From Acanthococcus lagerstroemiae (Eukaryota; Arthropoda; Insecta; Hemiptera; Eriococcidae): DNA of 64,000 nucleotides. The stretch's first letter is position 1; the number at the start of each line of letters is the position of its first letter. Below the pieces are notes generated by a model. That model had not been told where the DNA came from. It saw only the letters and a program-made list of their open reading frames with translations, and ran no database searches. Positions 1 to 9,948 of the stretch are shown piece by piece. The stretch spans positions 51,311,946 to 51,375,945 of the forward strand of contig CM063110.1 in assembly GCA_031841125.1 (NCBI GenBank), written 5' to 3'. The position numbers and the translations under genes were made by a program.

Positions 1-896
1 GATTCTTCCCCCCCCCCCGACTTTTTCTGTGGTAAGTTGGATAGTGTTAATTTTAAAGTAGTATACATATCTTGGAGGTCTTCAGTTCCGTTGGTCATTT
101 TGCTATTTAATGTATCTTCTACTATTTCGTTTGCTAATTGCAGTTTGTGTACCGGAATTATGAGTTTACTGTTAGTTTTTGGGAGCTGTTTGCTATGGGT
201 ATTTAGAGAGTACCCCTGCCAATCCTGTGGTCGGATGAAAACCTAAAATTACCTAGAATTTTTATGTTCTCCACGATATTTAGGACATCGATTAGTAGGT
301 GGTCAATTTCGTTCGTAGTATATCCATCAGGGGATTTCCAAGTCCATCTGTTTGAGTATTTTCTCTTGAAAAAGGAGCAGAGATTTTTAAGTTATTTTGG
401 TCAGCAAATTATATTAACCTTTCTCCATTTCCATTTGTAGAGCTAAACGTGCACTGTTCCAGGCTGGTGTTTCCCGCTGTGTTTTGGCTTACTTTCACTG
501 TCGTATAATACTATTTTTCTTTTTGGACCGTTTCGTTTAGTTAGTAGTAGAATTTGTCCATTGCCGATTGATCTGCTCCAAGAGTCGGGGCGTAAATTTG
601 GATTATCGTTATTTTATTAGTTTGATTTATTTTTATTTTTAGCACAGCGATTATTTCGGACACTCCCTTTAGATCTGTTATGCGATCTGTAATATTCTTG
701 CTGATATAGAAGCCTGCTCCTCTATATCCTACTGTTTCGCAAAAAAAGTGGAATATACTCGTATTGCCGTTTTTACGTTTCATTAATGCTTCCCCCCTTC
801 CTTTTTGTTTCGCGCAGACCTAAGACATCGAATTTAGTTTTTTGAATTGCGTTCCCCAAGTCGATTAGCCTTTCCTCATTAATAAGGCCCTGGCAG
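1..896 (-). mobile_element. RTE-like LINE, endonuclease part (3' portion of a split copy)
   Basis: Minus-strand apurinic/apyrimidinic-type endonuclease of a non-LTR retrotransposon, of the kind often annotated as craniofacial development protein 2-like in arthropods. Reading leftwards from 896, the frames give CQGL, LIDLGNAIQKTKFDVLGLRE, then YRGAGFYISKN and IIQIYAPT (783-541). Further left, in other frames, come ERLI, WTWKSPDG, EIDHLLID and the catalytic SDHR motif at about 224-235. The GDxN motif is lost and there are several stops and shifts, so it is a pseudogene. The linker after SDHR runs off the window start. Its 5' end continues at 3871-3990 beyond a second LINE inserted here. Identity to the plus-strand LINE next door is only moderate, so they are different families or old copies. 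Confidence 0.85.
884..896. repeat. Target-site duplication, left copy (AAGGCCCTGGCAG)
   Basis: The same 13 bases recur at 3871-3883 and bracket the plus-strand LINE exactly. On the minus strand they encode part of the CQGL motif of the interrupted LINE. Confidence 0.85.
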
Positions 897-1028
897 AACT
901 CTCCCGAGACAGCGCGCAGCCCCTGGGGAGAGTCATGGCTGCAAATCCTCCGCAAACTCACCTACAAAAAAGAATAAAAAGAAAAACAAAGATAAGGTAA
1001 AAGTAATTTTTAAGATAGCATATTATAA

Positions 1029-2324
1029 TTGCCGGGGTATGGGGATAGAATATACGAATTCGAAAAAGCAATAGAAAAAATCAAATGGGATATTATCGGT
1101 TTGTCGGAAATTAGAAGGGTGGGGGAGAAACTCGTACAAGAGAGAGATGGCCACTTCTCTTACCACTATGGTGAATCAGAGGGTTATAGAGGGGTGGGCT
1201 TTTACATAAAAAAGGAAACTATGAGAATAGTAACAGAATTAAGAAGTATTTCAGAACGTATTTGTTATCTCAAAATTAAAATTAGTAATAATACGAATTT
1301 GTTAGTAATACAAGTCTATGCTCCCACCGCCGACGCACAGGAAGAGGTAACAGTAAATTTCTATAGTGAGCTTGAGAAACTGGTAAGGGAGCAGAAAGAA
1401 CATTGTATGGTACTGATGGGTGACTGGAACGCAAAAGTAGGAAAAAGTGAGTCAGAAATAGATAATCGCAACGTAGGAAAATTTGGATTGGGTAAGAGGA
1501 ATAAGAATGGAGAAAGACTGATACAATTTGCAGCCCGAAACAATTTCAAAATCGCGAACACCTTTTTTGAAAAAGACCCCAAATTAAAATAGACGTGGGA
1601 AGCCCCGAATAAAAATTCAAGAAATGAGATTGATCACATGTTAGTCAACAACCTGTCTTTCGTTTACGATGTAGCCACGTTGTCCTGTTTCGAGTTTAGC
1701 TCGGATCACCGAATCAGTAGAGGAAGAATTGAATTACCTAACAGAAAGAGATATTTCGACCAAAGGAGAAATAACGTACTAGCCAGAAAACTAACACCTA
1801 AACATAAATTCAATGAGGCAAAAAGAGCCCTGGCAACGAACTTAGCTCAGTTCGATCATGAAATAAAAACACAAGAAATTCGAACTCTGTATGATAAAAT
1901 AGAACACGTGATTCACGACACGATCAAAAAATTCGGTATAACAAATAATTTCCCAAAAACCGACAATAAGCTCTCTATCGCAACAAAAGAATTGATAGAG
2001 AAAAGAAATACGATGGCAAGAAAAAACAACAAATCGCCAAAAGAAAAACTGGAATTATTAATGTTAAAAAGAAAAGTTAAAAACGAGATTCGAAAAAATA
2101 TAAAAGCTTACGACGAGGAAAAAATTCCAAGTATAATAGAAGAGAATGGGTTTATAAAGAAAATGAGGAGGGAATTATCAAAATGGAAAAACATGGACTT
2201 AGCGATGAATAACAAAATAGGGGAAGCCACTCACAACAGACTCAGCATTGTTCAAGTAGTTACAGAGTTCTACGAATCGCTATACAACAAAAATCCGATC
2301 AGCCTTAGACACCAAGGATATTGA
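1029..2324 (+). pseudogene. LINE endonuclease domain with one in-frame stop
   Basis: A single frame runs 1029-2324, interrupted only by TAG at 1590-1592. It carries the endonuclease fold: SEIRR, YRGVGFYIKK, VIQVYAP, GDWNAKVG (GDWN at 1419-1430), NGERLIQFAARNNFKIANTFF, EIDHMLV and SDHRISRG (SDHR at 1701-1712). After it comes a lysine-rich linker that leads to the polymerase. The codon at 1590 aligns with a Trp in the related minus-strand copy (WTWKSPDG), so one TGG to TAG change explains the stop. The frame is then lost near 2310 and the reading continues from 2321 in another frame. Confidence 0.85.
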
Positions 2325-3165
2325 CCAGCGAAATTATCCATAACCTGAAAATACTGAAAACCAATAAGATCTCGGGTCCAGATCGGGCAGAGAATTGGTT
2401 CCTGAAAGACTTTGTGGAGGAGCTGGTAATACCTCTTAGAGATCAGTTTAACAAAATATTTGAGGAGGAAGTTATACCAATACAATGGAAAATAGCAGAA
2501 ATAATATTACTATTTAAAAAGGGGGACGTTCAAAATGTGAATAATTATAGACCAATTAGTCTGACTCCAAATTTATGCAAAATTTTTGCAAAAATCATAA
2601 AAGATCGCATATCTGATCAGCTCGAATGGAACCAACCAAAAGAACAAACAGGATTCAGAAAAAAATTTTTAACAACTGATAATTTATTCACTATGAATCA
2701 AATTATAGAAAAATCCAACGAATATAATCTGTGTACTAACTTTCTCCGCATTGATTTTATAAAGCATTTGACTCGGTAAACCATTTGTTTCTATGGAACG
2801 CAATGGCAAAGTGGGGGGGGGGGTGAACCCAAAATCTATCAGGCTAATCAGAAAGCTATATGAAGGCTCCGAAGCATACATCTGCTGGGAAAAGAAGGGC
2901 CAAAAATTTTTTAATTGAAAAAGGTGTACGGCAAGGAGACCCTCTCTCCCCTAACCTATTTCACTGTTCGCTCGAAGAAATATTCAGGGAACTCGACTGG
3001 GAACAAAAAGGTTTAAAAATCAATGGCGAATACCTGAACTACCTCAGATATGCGGACATCGTGGTTACCATAGCTGAATCGATCGATGAACTGGAAAAAA
3101 TGGGGGAGGAACTGTGGATAAAAAGCAAAGAAGCAGGATTAGAGATAAACTGGGAAAATCCTTAA
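2321..3165 (+). pseudogene. LINE reverse transcriptase, frameshifted, YADD box damaged
   Basis: The N-terminal part (2321-2779) holds ISGPD, LLFKKGDVQNVNNYRPISL, KIFAKII, KEQTGFRKK and LRIDFIK. One base appears to be missing near 2763, because IDFIK is followed by AFDSV in another frame. The second part (2860-3165) has IEKGVRQGDPLSPNLF and LRYADIVVTIAES. The catalytic box reads YAD-I where the family has YADD, which fits deletion of one GAC codon at about 3055-3060. The enzyme would be inactive. A G11 run near 2813-2823 lies between the two parts and may itself be unstable. Confidence 0.82.
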
Positions 3166-3870
3166 TTTTGGCGAACGACAAGAAAGACCGGTAAAAATTG
3201 GAGGATATGAAGTGAAATGGAAGGAAGAAGTAGTATATTTGGGACAAATTTTATCCTTCAAAAACCGGAGGGAAAAAGAATTAGATATCAGGGTTAAAAA
3301 AGGATGGTAAAAGTACTGGGCACTAAAATCAATTTTTAAAGGAAAGTTTAACAACAAATTAAAGACAAAAATATGGGAAAGCTGCACGCGGCCGGTTCTC
3401 TCGTACGGGGCCCAGACCTGGGCCTTAACAAAAGATGGTACGCAGAAGCTTCAAAGAACGCAGAGAGCTATGGAAAGAAGCATTTTTGGCATTAGGAGGA
3501 GAGACAAAATTAGCAACCAAATTTTAAGGGAAAAAATCTAGTACTACAGACATAGGATACTTTGTGAAGAAACTGAAATGGAAGTACGCGGGACATATTT
3601 TAAGACAGGAGGGGGTGAGATGGGGAAGAAAGTAGAAGCTAAACGCCGTACGAGAGAAAAAGATCGCGTGGCAGACCAATGACGAGATGAGGAGACGAAT
3701 TCGTGAAGGTAATGGGGACCGGGTGGAGGAGAGTGGCCGTCAACCGTCAAAAATGGAGAGTTTGCGGAGAGGCTTATGCCCAAACTTGGGCTTATAGTCA
3801 CGGTGTCAGGGAGGGGGTACTTTTTCTCCCCTGATATCAACTTGGGCTAAACGGCTGTAATTTAAAATAA

Positions 3871-3990
3871 AAGGCCCTGGCAGTTGTAGTATAAAGTGTT
3901 TTGATTCTCAGAATTTCTTTTTGTTTGATTATTATGGGGGAGGGGGTATTCAGATGCCAGAACTTATTTTTGCACTTTTTAGTGGTGGGG
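3871..3990 (-). mobile_element. 5' continuation of the split minus-strand LINE
   Basis: The right copy of the duplication (3871-3883) is followed on the plus strand by bases that, read on the minus strand, give EILRIKTLYYNCQGL. This joins in sense with the endonuclease left of 896 and matches YYNCRG of the plus-strand LINE. It shows that one element was split by the insertion. The outer (right) limit near 3990 is uncertain. Confidence 0.75.
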
Positions 3991-6511
3991 GAGAGAGGGC
4001 AGGAGTTTGGACTGTATGCCCCACGGTGTCCACTAGCCGCTTTGGGGCAATAGTATGTTCTTCAGGTCCGTGATTTCAATTTTGATTTTTGTTCCTTCCA
4101 GATTTTCGTTTTTTATGGTTAGCTACTTTCGAAGTACTTTCAATGCCTTGACAGTTTTCCCTCCGACTGGCAAACTGACTCGGTTGCCTTTCCCTTGTAC
4201 CCGCCTCTGGAAATGGTGTCTCAACCAGCTTTGCCGTCAGTTATAATTCGGAATGCATGTTCCTTGTAGTAAAGAGGCAGGCAATCGTATCTACATGTTG
4301 GTATTGAGGAATTGCCTATTCGTGTCCCTAATTTATAATCACAACTATCGAGCTATAGCTATCAATAACTGCTGGTTCACGTCGACTGGGTTCGAGTTCC
4401 TGGAGCACTTAACCTTTCCACCCTGTCTGCTCGAGATGACGCAGGTACTCTCTCGATATTCGATACTCGATCGTCTTCGAATCCCGGGAGACGTAATTTT
4501 CGAACATAAGACGATGTTACTAGACTGACCTGAAAAACTCATCGATTTCGACCGCCCGCCTCATCCCCGTACGAGCCCGACAGGTCCATTCATAATTAAT
4601 AACTCGCGCGGACAGCCCTGTCAGCCGCGCTAGGATTACGGTAGTCTTGGAAAATCGAGCAAGTAGCGCAGTCGAGGCTAAGTAAAGAGGGGAATAAGTA
4701 ATGAGGTCTTATCCTTTTCGATACATCGGTCGAAAGAGCCAAAAGGCCGCAACTGGATGGTGGATTCGTGGGTGCGTGGTTTCGGTCCCAGTGCACGCGG
4801 TTTGGTAGCTCGGGGACGTCGACTGTCGGGCCGGGCTGCCGGCGGCGTGACGGTACAGCGTTCGGGCTTCGAGGCTTCGAGGCTTCGAAGACTCGGGCGT
4901 TCTCGCCGTGCAAATGTGTGCGCGACGTTGGCGTTGGGAGACGAGGTGTAATCCATCATTCTAATCCACTTAATAACTCGTTTCGATAGACGGATTTCGG
5001 AAACGCCGCCCCTCGCCCCGCACCCTGGCCGTGCCGCTGACTGTGTCACGGCATTGAATTTCCAATTCTTATATAATCGGTTATGCATCGGCGACGCTCA
5101 TCGCCGTCGTCGCTGGTCGGTCTTCGGCGGGCTTCACCTCGTGGACGCGCGCGGTCATTCTCGAGACCAGATCGACGGCGGCGAAAACGCGATTACACCG
5201 AAATTAATTACACACGCATTCCGGCAGCTCGGACGATTAATTACATTTCGCGGTGCCGCCAGCTGTCGAAATGGGAACCGGGGGGGGGGAATATAATATT
5301 GAATTCGAACCGTTTCCCATTCGTGGAAACCAGTTAACGCGTAAAAAAATAAAAAAAAGAGAGAAGATAAGTGACGCTTGTAATCGCTGCCAGTTATCGC
5401 CGAGAAAAACGGTATTGTCTCGTTTATTATTTTTAAATAATCGTAAATCACGCAAACGATACGAAATAAAGGTAACAAGGTGATTGTTTTATCTACATAT
5501 GTCCGTTTTTATTCGTAATAGCTCTTTGTCGTTCGTGTGGCTAAAAGAGACGCGTGACTCATGTCCGAGAAATACGCGGTAGAGTAACCTCAATTCGGAG
5601 GATGATTAGTTACTTAGAAAATATTTATCCTAAAACGAAAAAAGCACGCGTCGGCTGCGTTACGCCGAAATCGTTTTGAAAACTTCCGTCTTCGCGGACG
5701 GCCATAGAAAAGCGAGAGTAATTTTTCGACAGCCAATTTTTCGCCCAATAATGAAGGGTAATTTGGAAAACGAGAAACGCGATGTTATTGTCGGCGCGGC
5801 GGCGAAGAAATGGAAACCGACGGACACAGGACGACTTGACCCGAAATATGTTAAACTTTGTACAGATTACCGACTGCTGACCGGGTTACATTTATAGGCG
5901 TCGTTAATTGATGGACTAAATGTAGCCAAAACTTCAACTCGACTGACGTAAAACCGATATTTTGATGCTTGTATGCCCGCCTGAAGAACGTCTCAAAAAC
6001 TACCTCCTCTTCGGTGACTGAAGCCCTTCAGACTGGGTTTTTTCTAAACATTTCAAGAGCCATGGCGGCATTTGCGAAAAGTGTTTCCATACAAAAATTG
6101 ATACTAGCTAAATGCCTCATAAACAGGATTGTATTTGATATGGATTTGCTGCGAAAAAGGTCACCAGCAGGGGGGAGGGGAGGAAGGTAAAATAACGCTT
6201 TCGAATACCACACATTACACAGGTCTTTAGAGAGAAAAGTATCCTGGATATTCTCTTACTTCATGGAATTCTACGAGTACAAAGGTGGCCGAAATTCACT
6301 GGAGAGGCAGTGGTGCCCAGAGGCGGACTGAGGTCTGTCGGTGTGAAAGAAGGAAATAGGTCGAAAAATGTCGACTCGATGCAAACATTTTCCGTGCAAG
6401 TGAAAATAAAATCTTAGCGGTTGCTGCTTTTTATCATTTTGCTGAATAATGTTCAAAATTCCAGGTCCATTTCACCAGCCCCTTCCCCGGTTGGATATTT
6501 AAGGAGAAACT
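3991..6511. other. CpG-rich, apparently single-copy DNA; no gene recognised
   Basis: Roughly 4040-5900 is richer in CG dinucleotides than its surroundings, with no repeat copy elsewhere in the window. It holds a short TTCGAGGC tandem near 4867-4890 and a run of about ten Gs near 5280. Several overlapping reading frames at 4600-5480 exist on both strands, but none shows a domain or a credible start. It may be a promoter, first-exon or conserved non-coding block of a host gene lying outside the window; that is inference from composition only. Confidence 0.35.
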
Positions 6512-6644
6512 AGTGTCATAATTTTGTGCCTATTCTGTGCAATTTTGTGCACACCCTCTTCCTCAGATAAACCCTTATCAGTTTTTTTAGGAGGGCTGGA
6601 GAAATGCAGCCCCCAAATTGGATTTTTCAGTTTAAAATAGTGTA
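6512..6644 (+). repeat. Dispersed ~140-bp unit B, copy 1
   Basis: Contains TTTTGTGCCTATTCTGTGCA, AGATAAACCCTTATCAG, a G-rich GGGCTGGAGAAATGCAGCC segment and TTTAAAATAGTGTA. Similar units occur at 8909-9060 (same sense) and three times in reverse at 9150-9550. The next repeat (A) begins exactly where this one ends. Confidence 0.75.
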
Positions 6645-6936
6645 CAGAGGCGAAACTTGACTTTCAGTTTGGGCGGGTGGAGAAGGAAAATTTGCCGACA
6701 AATATTTTCTTCTACCTAAATATTTGCCGACAAAATTGTCTAAAAATTGAAAATTCGCCGATTTTTCAATCAAAGTATTTTTTAATATTAAAAAAAATAA
6801 TAAAAAAAATAAGAATAAGCAAACAAACAAACGTTCTTAGAAAATAAAAAATTCAAATAAACAGTTTCAAAATTTGCTAACTGCCTAATTATTGGGGGTG
6901 TCTCACCTCCCTCCCCTCCTCATAGTTTCGTCCTTG
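6645..6936 (+). mobile_element. hAT-like MITE family A, copy 1
   Basis: About 292 bp from CAGAGGCGAAACTTGAC to CATAGTTTCGTCCTTG, giving short inverted ends (CAGRGGCGAAACT). The inside is AT-rich, with repeated TTTGCCGACAAAT words and AAACAAACAAAC, and a G-rich stretch lies before the right end. There is no coding. The 8 bases before it (ATAGTGTA, 6637-6644) reappear after copy 2 at 8909-8916. Copies: 8626-8908 (+) and 32741-32955 (-). Confidence 0.75.
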
Positions 6937-7138
6937 CAAATGCAGATTGCAACCTTATCCCCCAAGCGCTCACATTTGCGCCCATGAGCATACCCTATTC
7001 TGGGAGGGTAAGGTGGAAGGATGTTAGGAATACTCGAGAGGAACACTCAACTTCCTTTACACATTGAGGTGGTCGTTGTTTCCTCTTGGTGATTTTTTTT
7101 TCTGAATTTCCTCTGATTCTTCTCCTAAATGGATTCCA

Positions 7139-7190
7139 ATAAAATAAAATAAAATAAATAAAATAAAATAAAATAAAATAAAAATATAAA
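7139..7190. repeat. AAAAT microsatellite
   Basis: About ten near-perfect AAAAT units (AATAAAATAAAATAAAAT and so on). Confidence 0.95.
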
Positions 7191-7358
7191 GTTTCCTGTC
7201 GATTGGATCAGGGGAATCCGTGCCAAAAGTTCCCTTTCGTTCTTATGGGAAAAATACATGGAGTTTTGACTTCCGTTCCAGACTAAATTTCCCTCATATT
7301 CGGGCCATACTGCGCTAGTATCGACTACTCTTACTGCGACCAAAAGGTGAAGTTCTTA

Positions 7359-8208
7359 TAACTACATTACAGAATGAGTGAATAACTTAAGTAAATGAGT
7401 GAGTAACTGAGTGAATCACTAAATGAGTAAGCGAGTGACTGAGTGAATCACTGAGTCACTGAGTAAGTGATTGTGTAACCGTGTAAATAACTGAATAAAG
7501 TAAGCAAGTAACTGGGTGAATCACTGAGTCACTGAGTGAGTAAGTGAATCACTGACTCATTGAGTGAGTGATGGAGTAACGGAGTGAATAACTTAATAAA
7601 TAAGCGTGTGACTGAGTGAATCATTGAGTCACTGAGTAAGTGATTGGTAACTGTGTGAATAACTGAATAAGTAAGCAAGTAACTGGGTGAATCACCGAGT
7701 CACTAAGTAAGTAATTGAGTGAGTGACGGAGTAACTGAGTGAATAACTCAATAAATAAGCGTGTGACTGAGTGAATCACTGAGTCACTGAGTAAGTGATT
7801 GAGTAACTGTGTGAATAATAACTAAATAAGTAAGTGAGTGACTGAGTGAATCACAAAATAAGTAAACGAATGACTGAGTGAGTGAATGTATCACTGACTC
7901 AGTGAGTGACGGAGTGACAAAGTGAATGAATAACTGAATTAGAGAATGACTAAATAACTGAGTACGTGAGTGAATCACTAAATAAGTAAGTGAGTGACTG
8001 AGTGAATCACTGACTTATTGACTGAGCGATGGAGTGAGGAAGTGAATGAATAACTAAATTAGAGAATGAGTGAATGACTTAGTAAGTAAGTGAATCACTG
8101 AATCACTGAGTAAGTGATTGATTAACTGAGTGAATCACTAAATAAGTAAGCGAATGATTGAGTCAGTGACAGAGTGAGGAAGTGAATGAATAACTACATT
8201 ACAGAATG
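7359..8208. repeat. GAGTGAATCACT-type tandem array with higher-order units
   Basis: About 830 bp made of short words (GAGTGAATCACT, GAGTAAGTGA, GAATAACTAAATAAGTAAG). A longer period is visible: GAGTCACTGAGTAAGTGATT starts at 7453, 7626 and 7781, spacings of 173 and 155 bp. The 18-mer TAACTACATTACAGAATG sits at both edges (7359-7376 and 8191-8208), with decayed forms inside. The long minus-strand reading frame at 7784-7978 is a by-product of the repeat. Confidence 0.92.
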
Positions 8209-8625
8209 TAAACCTGATCGAGGGGGAATATTTCATTTACAGGAATACGAAGAAATCTCAAAATATTATGAAAACGAAAGCGTTTATCGAAAAAATGATT
8301 GGGACACAATTTATAGTACATAAAATTTTCCTTCCATTGAGACCATTTTCATTTCAGTCTGATGAATTTTTCTAGAATATGTAAGGTTTTAACAGTTCCT
8401 TCTTTTTTAACGTGCCTAAAATTATAGAGGGCGACTCTTTCGCTCTGGTAGTCCGAATAGTCATTGAAATTTGAAATTCAACGTTTGCTACCGACTTTCA
8501 GATTTTCGGAATGTCATCCACATTTCTGCTTTGTTTCAACCTTTCAAATAATGTTCGATACTCAGCTTGAAACCTTCTGCCTTTGACTGACAAGTCTCTA
8601 ACAGGGGTCCAGGGTACTCCATTCT
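8209..8625. other. Unassigned spacer
   Basis: About 420 bp with no recognised gene or repeat. Confidence 0.3.
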
Positions 8626-8908
8626 CAGAAACGAAATTTGACTTCCAGTGTGGAAAGATGGAGAAGAAAAATTTGCCAACAAATATTTTTTGAAAACTAA
8701 AAATTCGCCGACCAAATATTAAAAAGATTAAAAATTTGCCAATTTTTTAATCGAAATATTTTTTAAGTGAAGAAGAAAATAAATAAACAAACAAACATGC
8801 ATAAAAATTGAAAATTCAAATGAACAGTCTTAAAATTTGCCGACTGCCAAATTACTGGGGGGGGGGGGGGTTCAACCTCCCACACCCCCTCCTATAGTTT
8901 CGCCCCTG
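8626..8908 (+). mobile_element. hAT-like MITE family A, copy 2
   Basis: Starts CAGAAACGAAATTTGACTTC and ends TATAGTTTCGCCCCTG; the last 13 bases are the inverse of the family 5' end. A G14 run lies at 8857-8870, just inside the right end. It is followed directly by ATAGTGTA and a unit B copy, the mirror of the arrangement at copy 1. Confidence 0.78.
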
Positions 8909-9550
8909 ATAGTGTAATAATTTTGTGCCTATTTTGTGCAATATTGTGCTCACCCTCTTCAGATAAACGCTTATCAGTTTTTTCTGGGGGGCGGGGGAAG
9001 ATGGAGAAGTGCAGCCTTCTCAAGTTGGATTTTTTCAGGTGAAAATAGTGTAACAATTATATCCTGTCAGAGCCATTCTTCCCGCCAAAATGAAATAACG
9101 ACGTTATTATTGCCGCTCCGATAGCGTATGGCCAATGGCAAATCGCATCTGCCGCATCCCCCAAAACGGATAGGCGTTTATCTCAAAAAGGTAGTGAGCA
9201 CAAAATTCAGGAATGGGTGCACAAAATTACTACACTATTTTCACCTGAAAAATCCTACTTGGGGGGCTGCATTTTTCCAGCCTCCGCCTCCAAAAAAACA
9301 ACCAGATTGGCGTTTGTCTCAAGAGTGGGTGAGAACAAAATTGCACAAAATAGGCAAAAAATTACTACACTATTTTCACTTGAAAAATCCAACTTGGTGG
9401 GGCTGCATTTATCCACCCCCCAAAAAACTGATAAGGGTTTATCTGAGGAAGGGATTGCGCAAAAAATTCGGGAATGGATGTACAAAATTGCACAAAACAG
9501 GCACAAAATTATGACACTAGTTTCATCTTGAATATTCAACTTGGGGGCTG
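8909..9550. repeat. Inverted cluster of unit B (one forward, three reverse)
   Basis: 8909-9060 is one unit in the forward sense. From about 9150 to 9550 there are three units in the reverse sense, with the anchor word ACACTATTTTCA at about 9232, 9367 and 9514 (period 135-147 bp). The 90-bp spacer (9061-9150) is richer in CG and differs from the units. The two senses could pair as a large imperfect hairpin. Reading frames at 9128-9531 and 9255-9746 run through the units and are not convincing genes. Confidence 0.75.
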
Positions 9551-9720
9551 GCGAAATGGACCTCAAAATTCCGACGAAATTACATACTTGTAGCGTGTCT
9601 TGAAAGAACTGATAGTGGCGCTCTTTCTTTAGTGTAAAACGTTGAGGAAGGTTGGCAACCATGCAGGTGTATAGTTCAACACGTTCTCTTTTATCTGAGA
9701 CCACTTTCAACTGGATGCTG

Positions 9721-9948
9721 TTCAGCAAAACAGAACCAAGCGACAAAATCTGTTATTTGAGAACACGTTATTTGAAGTTGAAGAGTCATAATAAAACTAT
9801 AGGGCATAGCGTTTACTGATAAGCTCTTTTCAACGTGGGTACACATTCTTGTATCGGGGGCCCAATTTTCTAAAATTCTACTTTTTACGCTCTTTCCAAC
9901 GATTCTAATAACTCATTTTGTCAAGTCGCTTGGTTCTGTTTTGCTTAA
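9721..9948. mobile_element. MITE family J, copy 1
   Basis: Inverted ends: TTCAGCAAAACAGAACCAAG on the left, and CTTGGTTCTGTTTTGCTTAA on the right. The internal words GGCATAGCGTTTACTGAT and GGGGGCCCAATTTT are shared with the better-preserved copy at 49789-50023. I see no clear target duplication. Confidence 0.7.

Larger units (their letters stand above)
897..3870 (+). mobile_element. RTE-like LINE, near full-length but inactivated
   Basis: About 3 kb, with endonuclease then reverse transcriptase on the plus strand. Endonuclease: YYNCRG near 1015, FEKAIEKIKWDIIGLSEIRR, GDWN at 1419-1430 and SDHR at 1701-1712. Reverse transcriptase: LFKKGDVQNVNNYRPISL near 2510-2565, GFRKK near 2650, VRQGDPLSPNLF near 2923, the YAD box at 3049-3060, then the SYGAQTWALTKD and WKYAGHILRQ regions (3395-3600). 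It is broken by a frameshift near 1035, an in-frame TAG at 1590-1592, frameshifts near 2310 and 2763, loss of one catalytic Asp and later shifts. The 3' end is AT-rich (GTAATTTAAAATAA). It is bounded by a 13-bp duplication, so it inserted into the flanking minus-strand LINE. The RTE label rests on motif order and on the C-terminal AGHILR region. Confidence 0.88.

Noticed and set aside
3544..3840. 98-codon minus-strand frame
   Set aside because: It is antisense to the C-terminal part of the LINE reverse transcriptase reading.
1..3870. Twin priming as the cause of the two opposed LINE endonucleases
   Set aside because: Both copies contain the same endonuclease region, they are well diverged, and a 13-bp duplication with reading continuity outside it points to one element inserted in another.
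4596..5478. Several overlapping frames of 64-136 codons as host gene exons
   Set aside because: They arise on both strands in CG-rich DNA where stops are rare; no domain, splice pattern or conserved motif was seen.
7784..7978. 64-codon minus-strand frame (SLTQS-like repeats)
   Set aside because: It is a translation of the GAGTGAATCACT tandem array.
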